Of a DNA stretch of 64,000 bases, positions 53,743 to 62,793 are shown one piece after another. The stretch's first letter is position 1, and each line of letters opens with the position of its first letter. The DNA is from Embleya scabrispora DSM 41855 (GTDB lineage Bacteria > Actinomycetota > Actinomycetes > Streptomycetales > Streptomycetaceae). Position numbers and translations under genes: made by a program. The stretch lies in assembly GCF_000372745.1 (NCBI RefSeq), contig NZ_KB889669.1:1-64000 (forward strand). Reading direction: 5' to 3'. The notes below the pieces were generated by a model. That model ran no database searches, was not told the origin of the DNA, and worked only from the letters and a program-made list of their open reading frames with translations.

Positions 53743-55622
53743 GAAAGGTCTCCAGTTCGATCGAAGGCCGCCGCGGCGGCCTCCAGGGGGCGGTACGACG
53801 GCGTCGAGGCCGTGGGAGCCGGACCCACCGGAGTCGCGTCCTCGATGTCCGGGCGCGCACCGCGCACCCAGAACGTGACACTCTCGGTGAGCACGATCGC
53901 CGCGAGCACGACGGCCGTCACGATCAGGCCGGTGCGCAGGGTCCCCGAACCCAGTGCGGCAAGCACGGTCACCAGGAGCACACGCCCCTCGTGACCCAGG
54001 ACCAGCCACACCAGTGCCCGGGGCGGTGCCCCGTAGCCGCCACGCAGGCGGTACACCGTGTCGTAGTGATGGTAGGCCGTGGCCGCGACCAAGCCGAACG
54101 CCGCCGCCACCGCGGTGGGCGCGACCTTCGCGGCCAGGATGGTGATCGCGGCGTACTCGGCGGCCCGGAACACCGGCGGCACCACCCAGTCGAGCCGACG
54201 CACCAGCGGCCGGCCGATCGCCACGCCGGCGCACAGTGCGTACACACCGGCACCGGCCAGGCCCCACCACTCGCCCGCGCCGCCCGCGAGCAGTACGGCA
54301 AGCAGTGCGGCGGTGCCGGCCAGCGCCGCGGCGGGAGCGGGCACCCGCAGCCGCAGTCGGGCCACCGCCTCGGCGAGCGGGCCGCTGTCGGCGAGCGCGG
54401 CGAGGTGTTCGCCCACCTGCGGGACGAACGCCGTGCGGCGCGGCAGCGAGCGCAGGATCCGGCCCAGCGAGGTGTAGCAGGCGGCCAGCACGCAGCCGAC
54501 GATCAGCACGACGAAGGTGATCCGCGGCGTGGTGGTCGCGGTGAGCACGGCGATCAGCGCCCAGCGCTCGCCGATCGGCAGGATGATCATCCGCCGCGCC
54601 CACACGGTCCAGCCGACCGAGTTCAGCTTGCCGGAGAGCTTGGCGCCGGCGCCGCCGTCGGCGCTGTCGTCGTCCCCGCCGCCGATGCCGCGCCGGGTCT
54701 CGTTGAAGGCGAAGTCGACGATGTGTCGGGTGGTCATCACGACCATGGCGACCAGCGCGAGGGTCCACACGTCGTCGTCGTGCCGAGCCGCGCCCAGGGC
54801 CAGGCCCGCGTAGACCGCGTACTCCTTGGCCCGGTCGAAGGTGGCGTCCAGCCACGAGCCGATCCGCGAGTAACTCACCGCGTAGCGGGCGAGTTGGCCG
54901 TCGGTGCAGTCCAGCACGAAGGACAGGTACAGGCCCAGGGCGGCACCGATGTAGCCCGCCCGGGTACCGGTGGCGGCGCCCGCGGCCGCGGCGAGCGCGA
55001 CGAACAGCGAGGCGACGGTGACCTGGTTGGGCGTCAGGGCCCGGCGGGCGCACCAACGCGCGAGATGGCGCGACCAGGTGCTCACCGCGAAGGTGGTGAA
55101 GAACCCGTCACGGGCCTTGACCGCCGAATCCAGCCGGATGCGTTCCTCGTCCACGGCCGCCACCGCGGCCAGCGCGTGCTCGCGTTCGGCACGATCACGC
55201 GGGACCGCGGCGACCAGGTCGCCCAACGGCACCTCGCGCAGCGTCACACCGGCGGCGACCAGGCGCTCGGCGATCAGGTCGGGGAGACAGTCCTCGTCGG
55301 CCGGCCGCAGCGCGGCCGCGATACGCGCGGCCGCGGCCCGCGCCTCACCTTCCACGACGAGCACGCCCGGAACGTGGGTGGCCGCGAAGCGCGTGTCGGC
55401 GATCGCCAGCCGCAACGCGTGCCGATGCCCGACGAACCGCTCGTCGACGAGAGCGATCCGCTGGTCGTCCCCGTCGAGAAGGTCGAGTGCCCGATTCGTC
55501 GTGCTCCGGATCTCCGGCACGCTACGGGTCAGCCCGGCGAGATCGCCGAGCAGCGGTGCGCAATCGGTCACGGTTGTCCCGGAGGACGGCGAGAGCACCG
55601 TAATCACCAGAGCCGTGGACAT
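53739..55622 (-). CDS. CDP-alcohol phosphotransferase with N-terminal domain and DUF5941-type C-terminus
   Basis: A 627-residue protein, first gene of the minus-strand operon. Residues 1-165 form a soluble domain reminiscent of nucleotidyltransferases (VDERFVGHRHALRLAIADT). The CDP-alcohol motif is complete: D238, D241, G242, A245, R246, G255, D259 and D263. The remaining about 340 residues hold about eight more helices of the kind called DUF5941. It transfers a phospho-alcohol from a CDP donor; acceptor unknown. Confidence 0.85.
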   Translation of the reverse strand: MSTALVITVLSPSSGTTVTDCAPLLGDLAGLTRSVPEIRSTTNRALDLLDGDDQRIALVDERFVGHRHALRLAIADTRFAATHVPGVLVVEGEARAAAARIAAALRPADEDCLPDLIAERLVAAGVTLREVPLGDLVAAVPRDRAEREHALAAVAAVDEERIRLDSAVKARDGFFTTFAVSTWSRHLARWCARRALTPNQVTVASLFVALAAAAGAATGTRAGYIGAALGLYLSFVLDCTDGQLARYAVSYSRIGSWLDATFDRAKEYAVYAGLALGAARHDDDVWTLALVAMVVMTTRHIVDFAFNETRRGIGGGDDDSADGGAGAKLSGKLNSVGWTVWARRMIILPIGERWALIAVLTATTTPRITFVVLIVGCVLAACYTSLGRILRSLPRRTAFVPQVGEHLAALADSGPLAEAVARLRLRVPAPAAALAGTAALLAVLLAGGAGEWWGLAGAGVYALCAGVAIGRPLVRRLDWVVPPVFRAAEYAAITILAAKVAPTAVAAAFGLVAATAYHHYDTVYRLRGGYGAPPRALVWLVLGHEGRVLLVTVLAALGSGTLRTGLIVTAVVLAAIVLTESVTFWVRGARPDIEDATPVGPAPTASTPSYRPLEAAAAAFDRTGDLS

Positions 55623-56035
55623 GCGCCATCACTCCTTATCGGCGTCCGCCACAGCGACGCCCTGGCGCAGGAAGAAATCGGGGGCCGAGCCCCTGAACAA
55701 CGAGACAGGCTAGCCGATCAACCGCCGCCGGAACACGCTCCTCCGCCCCCGAGCGAGCGGGCGGGCGGGCCGACTCTCGAAGACGGAGCCAGTGGGCCGG
55801 CGACGGAACCGACCGGACCCGGCTGCGCGTCCTGATGGGCGCAGATCCCGCGCGTCGGCGATTCGAGCGCTTTGACCGAGGCCATACTGTGATTGATACA
55901 GTCGATACGATTCACGTTCGAGTCCGAGCCCTGTGGCAAAACCGTCCGCGACACGCGGGGATTGGCCCACGGCCGGCGGCGGAGGTCTCTCGCGCCGCAT
56001 ACGACTTCGAGATCCTTGCCTTTGGAGGTGGCCGC
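55623..56035. other. Divergent promoter region of the polymer locus
   Basis: A 413-nt gap between the two arms of the locus. A plus-strand promoter may be TTGACC (55872-55877) with TACAGT (55897-55902), spacer 19 nt. A longer in-frame extension of the polymerase gene to 55835 lacks conservation signs. Nothing else is assigned. Confidence 0.5.
55872..55902 (+). promoter_or_regulatory. Candidate promoter of the TagF-like operon
   Basis: TTGACC (55872-55877) and TACAGT (55897-55902) with a 19-nt spacer, about 134 nt before the TTG start. The spacer is slightly long, so the call is tentative. Confidence 0.4.
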
Positions 56036-58900
56036 TTGTCCATGACGCCGGCACCGGACGTCAGCATCGTCGTCATCGTTTACAACGATGCGGACCGCCT
56101 GCCCCGAGCGGTGGACTCGCTGCTGGCTCAGACGCTCGACAATATCGAAGTCCTGATCGTGGACGACGCCAGCACCGACCACAGTTTCTCGGTCGCCGAA
56201 AGCCTGGCCGCGCAAAACCCGGACAAGGTTTCGGCCATGCGCCTCCCGGAGAACAGTGGTGGCTGCAGCCGACCCCGCAATGTGGGAATCGACGCGGCCC
56301 GCGGCACCTATGTGATGTTCCTCGACAGCGACGACACTCTGGACCGCCACGCCTGCAAGAACATGTTGGCTGCCGCCGAGGAGACCGGCGCGGACCTGGT
56401 CTCCGGTTTGTGTGTTCGACTGCACGTGGACAAGCAGAACAAGATGACGAAGTGGTACCCGCACCTTTATGAACAGCATGCGGTGTACGAGTCCCTGAGC
56501 GAGCAGCCGGACCTTCTCTACGACACCCTGTCGACGAATAAATGCTATCGGCGGGATTTCCTGAACGATAACGCGCTGCGTTTTCCGGAGGGGTATCACT
56601 ACGAGGACCTGCTGTTCTCCGCACAGGCATATCTGGCTGCCGAGCGCATCGCACTGGTCCCGTATACGGTCTATTACTGGCACGTCATCGACAAGACGGA
56701 CGCCAAGTCGATCTCGAATCGCCGGGACGAGATCGGAAATTTCGTGGACCGCATTCGGATCCACAAACTGATCGACCGACAGCTGGTCGAACGTCTTCCC
56801 GCCGAGCAAGCGCACCTGCTCAAGGTCCACAAGGACAAGAAGTTCGTCAAGCACGACCTCGTCCTGTATCTGTGGGGTCTTCCGTTCCAGGACGAGACCT
56901 ACCGTCGGGAGTTTCTCGCCCTCGCGAAGCCCTACGTGGAAACGCTCGATCGCAGCGCGTTCCTGGACAGCAAACCGATCCCCGCTCTGGCCGCGTACCT
57001 GATCATGCGCGACGACTGGGACAACCTGCTCCCGGCACTGGACACGGTGCTCAACCCGAACAAGCTGGCGACCGAATTGCATCGGGAGGGCGAGCGGGTC
57101 TACTGGTGCGCCGATCACCTCGACGACGAGCTCGGTCGACAGGTCCTCGACGTCACGGACACACTGCCGTGGTCGAAGCCGCTCTTCCAGACATGGTTCG
57201 GCAACCGACTCACCTCGTTCCGCAGCTCCGGCTCGGTCCTGACGATGTCGGGAGAGATCAACAATGCGCTGGGGCGGCTCGATCCGCAGTCGGCCATCGC
57301 GGCGACCCTGGAATTCCGGGCCCGTCGCAAGAAGTTGGCCAAGATCGCCGTGCGCGTCCCGGTCACTACCGTGCGACACGAGGGCTCCGTCCTCACCTGG
57401 ACCTCGGAGTTCGACCTCGCCGAGCACGTTCGGCCGATCGGATTGATCGACCCGGTGTGGGACGTCCGCCTACAGCTGCGCGTGGACGGCGAGATCACCT
57501 CGACCCGACTGTTCGCGACCTCGCTGCCGGAAGGCACCACCTCCATTCCGATCCGGCCGCGGTTGAGCCGGCTGGCCGGCGACAACCTGCTGCCGCACCT
57601 GACTTCCAAGGGGCATCTCGCCTTCGCCGTCGTCAGCGAGAGCGAACTGGCCCGCAAGAGCCAGGAGTTGATGTTGCGCTCCGCGCACAGTCCGCTCGGG
57701 CACAAGGCCATCCGTTCGCTCAAGGACCAGCTCAAGCAGGGCAAGGCGCGCAAGAAGAGCATTCTCGATCTGGGCAAGCGCACCCTCTCCCAGTTGCCTG
57801 TGCACAAGGGGACGATCGTCTTCGAGAGCCACCTGGGACAGCAGTACAGCGACAATCCCAAGTACATCTATGAGGAACTGCGCCGCTCCGGGATCGAGAT
57901 CAATGCGATCTGGTCGTATTCCGGCAGCACCGAGGGCTTCCCCAAGGACGCGAAACTGGTCAAGCGTCATTCCTGGGCCTACTACAAGGCATTGGCGCAG
58001 GCCGAGTTCTGGATCGACAATCAGGGCTTCCCCGCGGACGCGGTCAAGAACAAGGGCACCACCTACATCCAGACCTGGCACGGCTCGGCGCTCAAGCGGA
58101 TGGGCTTCGACATCCCGACCGTGAAGCAGGCGAGCGAGGCCGAACGCGACCGGCTGCAGACCGCCGTCGACCGGTTCGACCACTTCGTGGTCCGCTCCGA
58201 GCACGACGTGCGCACGCTGGTCGCCGCGTATCGACTGCGCGCCGAAATCCTTCGAGTGGGCTACCCGCGCAACGACGCCCTGGTGGACCCGTCGCACATG
58301 GACGACGAACTCACCCGCTTGCGCACGGAATTGGGACTGGACGCGGACGACACTCGGCGGGTGCTGCTCTACGCCCCGACCTTCCGGCAGGCGCCGGAGG
58401 GATCGATCATGCCGTTCGAAATGCCGTTCGACCTGGAACGGTTCGCCGAGCGCTTCGGCGACCGGTACGTACTCTTGATCCGCACTCACTACCGCAACAC
58501 CGTCGAGGTCCCGCCGTCGCTGGCCGCCGTGGTGCGCGACGCCTCGCGGGTCCACGACATCACGCCGCTGCTCCTGCTCGCGGACGCCCTCGTCACGGAC
58601 TATTCGTCGATGATGTTCGACTACGCCCTGCTGGCGCGACCGTTGGTGCTCTTCACCTACGACTACGACGAGTACACCGGCCAGTCCCGCGGGGCGTACT
58701 TCGATCTGGCCGAGCATGCCCCGGGCCCGCTCGTACACGACGAGGACGCCCTGTTCGAGGTGCTGGACGATCTCGACGCGACCCAGCTCGCGCACGCGGA
58801 CCGGCGGCAGCGATTCGTCGAGGAGTTCGGCGAATACGACACCGGCACGGCGGCAAAGGCCATCGTGGAACGCTTCTTCGGACCCGGAGGAACAGCGTGA
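56036..58900 (+). CDS. Two-domain GT2 / CDP-glycerol glycerophosphotransferase (TagF-like polymerase)
   Basis: A 954-residue protein. Residues 5-250 are a GT2 domain (VSIVVIVYNDADRLPRAVDSLL, VDDASTD, MFLDSDDTLD). A middle region is mixed. The C-terminal about 330 residues are a CDP-glycerol glycerophosphotransferase domain with NPKYIYEELRRSG, IQTWHGSALKRMGFD, VLLYAPTFR, LIRTHYRN and TDYSSMMFDYALLARP. It should polymerise phospho-polyol units and decorate or prime them. The TTG at 56036 has GGAGGT 6 nt upstream; the ATG at 56042 is the alternative. It overlaps the GT4 gene by 4 nt. Confidence 0.92.
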   Translation: MSMTPAPDVSIVVIVYNDADRLPRAVDSLLAQTLDNIEVLIVDDASTDHSFSVAESLAAQNPDKVSAMRLPENSGGCSRPRNVGIDAARGTYVMFLDSDDTLDRHACKNMLAAAEETGADLVSGLCVRLHVDKQNKMTKWYPHLYEQHAVYESLSEQPDLLYDTLSTNKCYRRDFLNDNALRFPEGYHYEDLLFSAQAYLAAERIALVPYTVYYWHVIDKTDAKSISNRRDEIGNFVDRIRIHKLIDRQLVERLPAEQAHLLKVHKDKKFVKHDLVLYLWGLPFQDETYRREFLALAKPYVETLDRSAFLDSKPIPALAAYLIMRDDWDNLLPALDTVLNPNKLATELHREGERVYWCADHLDDELGRQVLDVTDTLPWSKPLFQTWFGNRLTSFRSSGSVLTMSGEINNALGRLDPQSAIAATLEFRARRKKLAKIAVRVPVTTVRHEGSVLTWTSEFDLAEHVRPIGLIDPVWDVRLQLRVDGEITSTRLFATSLPEGTTSIPIRPRLSRLAGDNLLPHLTSKGHLAFAVVSESELARKSQELMLRSAHSPLGHKAIRSLKDQLKQGKARKKSILDLGKRTLSQLPVHKGTIVFESHLGQQYSDNPKYIYEELRRSGIEINAIWSYSGSTEGFPKDAKLVKRHSWAYYKALAQAEFWIDNQGFPADAVKNKGTTYIQTWHGSALKRMGFDIPTVKQASEAERDRLQTAVDRFDHFVVRSEHDVRTLVAAYRLRAEILRVGYPRNDALVDPSHMDDELTRLRTELGLDADDTRRVLLYAPTFRQAPEGSIMPFEMPFDLERFAERFGDRYVLLIRTHYRNTVEVPPSLAAVVRDASRVHDITPLLLLADALVTDYSSMMFDYALLARPLVLFTYDYDEYTGQSRGAYFDLAEHAPGPLVHDEDALFEVLDDLDATQLAHADRRQRFVEEFGEYDTGTAAKAIVERFFGPGGTA

Positions 58901-60072
58901 AGCCCCGTGACAGCGTGCCCGGCCCCAAGGCACGACGTGACATCTTCATCGTCTGCAACAACATCGAGGAGCTCGGCGGCCTGCAGCGCTGGGCGCACCA
59001 CACCGCGGGCCTGCTCGCCGGGCAGGGCCACGACGTGCATCTCGTGGGCATCGTGCACCCGAACGAACCGCACGACTTCAAGCCCGGGCACTCGTACCGC
59101 ACGAGTGTCCTGTACGACGTTCACCCGCCGAGCGCGTGGTCGCCCAAGCGGTTGCGCGATCACGCCAACGTCCCGGCCCGGGTCCGCGAGACCCGACGCC
59201 GGGAAGAGGCACACGAGGTCGCGGACCGGCTGACCGAGATGTTCCGCGCGGCCCGACCCGGTGCGATCGTGATCGTGCCCCAGGTGTGGGCCATGGAATG
59301 GGTCGCGCTCGCCGACACCACCGGGCTGCGGGTGATCGGCATGAGCCACGAGTCGTTCGAGGCGTCCAAGGCTTCCTCCCGATTCGCCCGGGTCCAGCGC
59401 TATTTCAGCGATGTCGACCGGTTGCTCCTGCTCACCCGCGAGGACGCCGAGGCGTGGGCGCGCGCCGGGATGAACAACACGGGCGCGCTGCCGAACCCGT
59501 TGCCGATCGACCCGACCACCTCCTCCGACCGTCGCCACAAGGTCGTGGTGAGTCTGGGCCGTTTCTCCTACGAGAAGGGCTACGACCTGCTGCTGGAGGC
59601 GTGGGGGGAGATCGCGCCGAAGCACCCGGACTGGAAGCTGCGCCTGTACGGCGGCGGATCCGAGGACGCGGCGCTGCGGGCGCAGGCGCTGCGCTTGGGT
59701 GTAGCCGGGAGCGTTGAGTTCCCCGGGCCGACGGCGGACGTCGAGGGTGCGCTGCGCGAGGGGGCGATCTTCGCGTTGTCCTCACGGGCGGAGGGTTTCC
59801 CGATGTCGCTGCTGGAGGCGATGTCGATGGGCATTCCGTGTGTGGCCTTCGACTGCGCGCCGGGCGTTCGTGAGATCATCTCCCACGAGAACAACGGACT
59901 GCTCGTCGCGCGCGGCAACACGGAAAGCTTCGCGGGTGCCGTGCGCACGCTCATGGCGGACGCGGAGTTGCGCGACCGGCTGGGCGAGCAGGCGTTGAAG
60001 GACGTGCAACGGTACGCTCCCAGTTCGATCCTCCAGCGCTGGGAACAACTTTTCGAGTTCGTCTACCGCTGA
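58897..60072 (+). CDS. GT4-family glycosyltransferase
   Basis: A 391-residue GT-B enzyme. NNIEELGGLQRWAHHTAGLLA is the acceptor-side glycine loop. VVSLGRFSYEKGYDLLLEAW and the donor-site AEGFPMSLLEAMSMGIPCVAF with E-x7-E are typical of retaining GT4 enzymes. GTG start overlapping the polymerase stop. It probably glycosylates the polymer or its linkage unit. Confidence 0.92.
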   Translation: MKPRDSVPGPKARRDIFIVCNNIEELGGLQRWAHHTAGLLAGQGHDVHLVGIVHPNEPHDFKPGHSYRTSVLYDVHPPSAWSPKRLRDHANVPARVRETRRREEAHEVADRLTEMFRAARPGAIVIVPQVWAMEWVALADTTGLRVIGMSHESFEASKASSRFARVQRYFSDVDRLLLLTREDAEAWARAGMNNTGALPNPLPIDPTTSSDRRHKVVVSLGRFSYEKGYDLLLEAWGEIAPKHPDWKLRLYGGGSEDAALRAQALRLGVAGSVEFPGPTADVEGALREGAIFALSSRAEGFPMSLLEAMSMGIPCVAFDCAPGVREIISHENNGLLVARGNTESFAGAVRTLMADAELRDRLGEQALKDVQRYAPSSILQRWEQLFEFVYR

Positions 60073-60132
60073 GGATCTCGAACACCATTCGAGTTGCCGG
60101 ACGCCGCTCCGGGGCACCGGACAGGATTGTGC

Positions 60133-62790
60133 ATGCAGAAAGTCGCCGATGGTACGCCGGCCGGAGTGACCGACATCGGTGATCCCGGCGAACCGGCGGG
60201 GCCGGGGCTTCGCCGGGGCTTTCGGCTGCGGCGCTTCGCGATCCGCCTCTCCGGGCCGCTGCTGGCTTTCGTCGCCACGGTGACCGCCTACTGCACCGCG
60301 TGGGTGGCCCGTGGCGTCTATCCGTTCGGCGACATACCCCGGGGCGTCAACGACCTGGCGAACCAGTACGTGCCTTTCCACCAGAACCTGTGGGATCTGG
60401 CGCACGGACAGGCCGCCGGCGATCCGTTCTTCAATTGGCGCAGCGGCTTCGGCCAGCAATTCCTCTCCGATTACCATACTTATCTGGGCAATCCGGTATC
60501 GCTGATCGCCATCCTCGTCCCGCGTGAGCACGTCGACTTCGCCGTTTACCTGGTGAGTCCACTGACCATGGGCATCGCGGCGGCGGCAATGACCGTCTAC
60601 CTCAAACATCTGGCACCCGGGTCGCGGTGGATGCGCGCCGCGCTCGGAGTCGCGTACGCGCTGTGCGGATGGTCGGTGAGCGACGCCTCCTACATCCCGA
60701 TGTGGACATGGGGCCTGGTCTCGCTTCCGCTGATCGGACTCGCGGTCGAGTGGTGTATCCAGGGTCGCCGTTGGGTGGGCGCGACCGCGTTCGTCGCGAT
60801 CGCCTGGACCGGCAACTACTACACCGCGATCATGGCCACCCTCGCCGGCGGAATCCTGTTGCTGATCCGGCTCGCCACGCTGGACGTCGACTGGCGCCGA
60901 CGGGTGGACGCCACCGTGCGAGCGGGCAGCGCCTTCATGCTGGGAGCCGCGGTGACCCTGCCGCTGCTGCTGCCGTCGTACCTGTCGAGCAAGGCGTCCC
61001 AGCCGACCGAGGCGGGCGAATTCGTCGCCGAGCGCTCGGAGATCTTCTTCGCGTCGATGCTTCCGGCGACGCATCTCTGGGGTGGCCGCCCGAAGCTGTA
61101 CATCGCGAGCCTGGGCATGATCCTCGCCCTCGCCTTCCTGGCGAATCGGGCGGTGGCACCACGCACCCGAGCGGTGTGGGGCGGCGCGATGGTCCTGCTG
61201 GCCGCGTCCTTCCAGTGGTCGCCCACCCAGTACCTCTGGCACGGGCTCGCCGTGCCCAACGGCAACCCCTACCGCGAGACCTTCGTCTTCAGCGCGATGC
61301 TGGCGATGCTGGCCTGGATGTGCCTGGCCAACCGGCCCGGGATGTTGCCGGTGGCGGGAGCGGCCCTGTCCCTGGTCCTGCTCACCTTCCTGGTCCGCGA
61401 CGTCGACGACTTCGGCCGGTACACCTGGTGGGCGGTGCTCGGAGGCGGCGGCATCTCGGTGTTCGCGCTGTGGTTGCTCAAGTTGTCCCGCCCCGACATG
61501 AACGTGGGCAGAATGCACCGAAGGGACCGCGGCCGACCCCTTCTGATGATCGTCGCCACCGTCCTGATGGTCGGCGTGGTGGTCGCCGAGTCGGCGATGG
61601 CCACCGCCGTCGCCGATGTGCGTCGCGGACGCGAGCGATGGGCCTGGCCGGTCGCCACCTCCGGCACGGCCTTCGACAACAAGTTCCGGGCGACCGGGGA
61701 AGCCGACGGGTGGCCGCGGTACCGCACCGACACCGGCACCCAGTACTTCGCGTACAACGATCCGCTGCGCATGCGCGGTGAGGGTCCGGAGTACTACAGC
61801 AGTTACACGCCCAAGGTGACCTTCGACGCGCTCGCTCCGCTGGGATACGGCTGGATGAACGGCGGGCGGACCATTTTCGGTGCGGACAATCCGGTGCTCG
61901 ACGCGATCTTCTCGGTCGGCGCACGCGTTCGCCCGACCAACGCCGCCGCCACCCGCTTCGAGGCGTCGCGGTTTTCGACCACTCCGCTCGTCACGGTCCA
62001 CCCCGGCGGGAACGCGCCCACCGGCACCGCCTTCGACAGCGTCTACGCACGGCAGGAAGCCGTCCTGGGAAGCACCGTCTACCAGGTGCCCACTCCCGTG
62101 GTGTCCGGCCAGGAAACCGCGATTTCGGTCACCGGTACCGGGCCGTACCGCTTGGCTCCGCGCGAGTCGGGAACGACGCTCACCTTCACCGCGAAATGCA
62201 CGCCGGGCAACGGTGTCTACTGGTACAGCCCGACCCTGTACGGCCCGGTGAACCAGAACGGCGCGGAGGCCCTGAGCGAAGGCAGCACCGGCGACGCCCA
62301 GGCCGGTGTCGTCCCGGTGGGCACGGTGCCCGCTTCGGGCATCGTCGAGGTCAAGGTGTCGACCACGGCCGACGCCGACATCCCGGCTCGCCCGATCGGC
62401 TGTCTCGACCCCGGACTGCTGGCGAAGTCGGTGCGACAGCTCACCACGACAGGCGCGACGGCGGTGTCCGTCGGCGGGCATTCGATCGAAGCCCGATTGC
62501 CCGCGGGCAGCACCGGTACCGCGGTGATCGCCACGACCGCCACCGACGGCTGGGTGTGCTCGCGACAGGGTGGCGCGATGAAGAAGCCCGACAACCGGTA
62601 CGGCCTGATCGCCATTCCGGTGGAACCGGGGACCACTCGCATCGCGTGTTCCTTCACCCCGCCCGGGCTGCGTGCCGGACTCGCGGGCGGCGGTGCGGCA
62701 CTCCTGGCCGTCCTCGCCGTACCCGCCACCGTATGGTTGCGACAACGCAGGAACAGGAAGACCCCGGCAGGGGTGGACACGATTGGGTGA
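60133..62790 (+). CDS. YfhO-like multi-pass membrane protein
   Basis: An 885-residue protein with about 12 membrane helices and a large extracytoplasmic C-terminal region before a last helix and basic end. FGDIPRGVNDLANQYVPFHQNLWDL and DPFFNWRSGFGQQFLSDYHTYLGNP follow the first helix and match the YfhO family, which in Bacillus/Listeria adds sugars to lipoteichoic acid from a lipid donor outside the cell. The ATG at 60133 is chosen; an in-frame TTG at 60094 is possible. The stop lies 3 nt before the next gene. Confidence 0.85.
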   Translation: MQKVADGTPAGVTDIGDPGEPAGPGLRRGFRLRRFAIRLSGPLLAFVATVTAYCTAWVARGVYPFGDIPRGVNDLANQYVPFHQNLWDLAHGQAAGDPFFNWRSGFGQQFLSDYHTYLGNPVSLIAILVPREHVDFAVYLVSPLTMGIAAAAMTVYLKHLAPGSRWMRAALGVAYALCGWSVSDASYIPMWTWGLVSLPLIGLAVEWCIQGRRWVGATAFVAIAWTGNYYTAIMATLAGGILLLIRLATLDVDWRRRVDATVRAGSAFMLGAAVTLPLLLPSYLSSKASQPTEAGEFVAERSEIFFASMLPATHLWGGRPKLYIASLGMILALAFLANRAVAPRTRAVWGGAMVLLAASFQWSPTQYLWHGLAVPNGNPYRETFVFSAMLAMLAWMCLANRPGMLPVAGAALSLVLLTFLVRDVDDFGRYTWWAVLGGGGISVFALWLLKLSRPDMNVGRMHRRDRGRPLLMIVATVLMVGVVVAESAMATAVADVRRGRERWAWPVATSGTAFDNKFRATGEADGWPRYRTDTGTQYFAYNDPLRMRGEGPEYYSSYTPKVTFDALAPLGYGWMNGGRTIFGADNPVLDAIFSVGARVRPTNAAATRFEASRFSTTPLVTVHPGGNAPTGTAFDSVYARQEAVLGSTVYQVPTPVVSGQETAISVTGTGPYRLAPRESGTTLTFTAKCTPGNGVYWYSPTLYGPVNQNGAEALSEGSTGDAQAGVVPVGTVPASGIVEVKVSTTADADIPARPIGCLDPGLLAKSVRQLTTTGATAVSVGGHSIEARLPAGSTGTAVIATTATDGWVCSRQGGAMKKPDNRYGLIAIPVEPGTTRIACSFTPPGLRAGLAGGGAALLAVLAVPATVWLRQRRNRKTPAGVDTIG

Positions 62791-62793
62791 GGG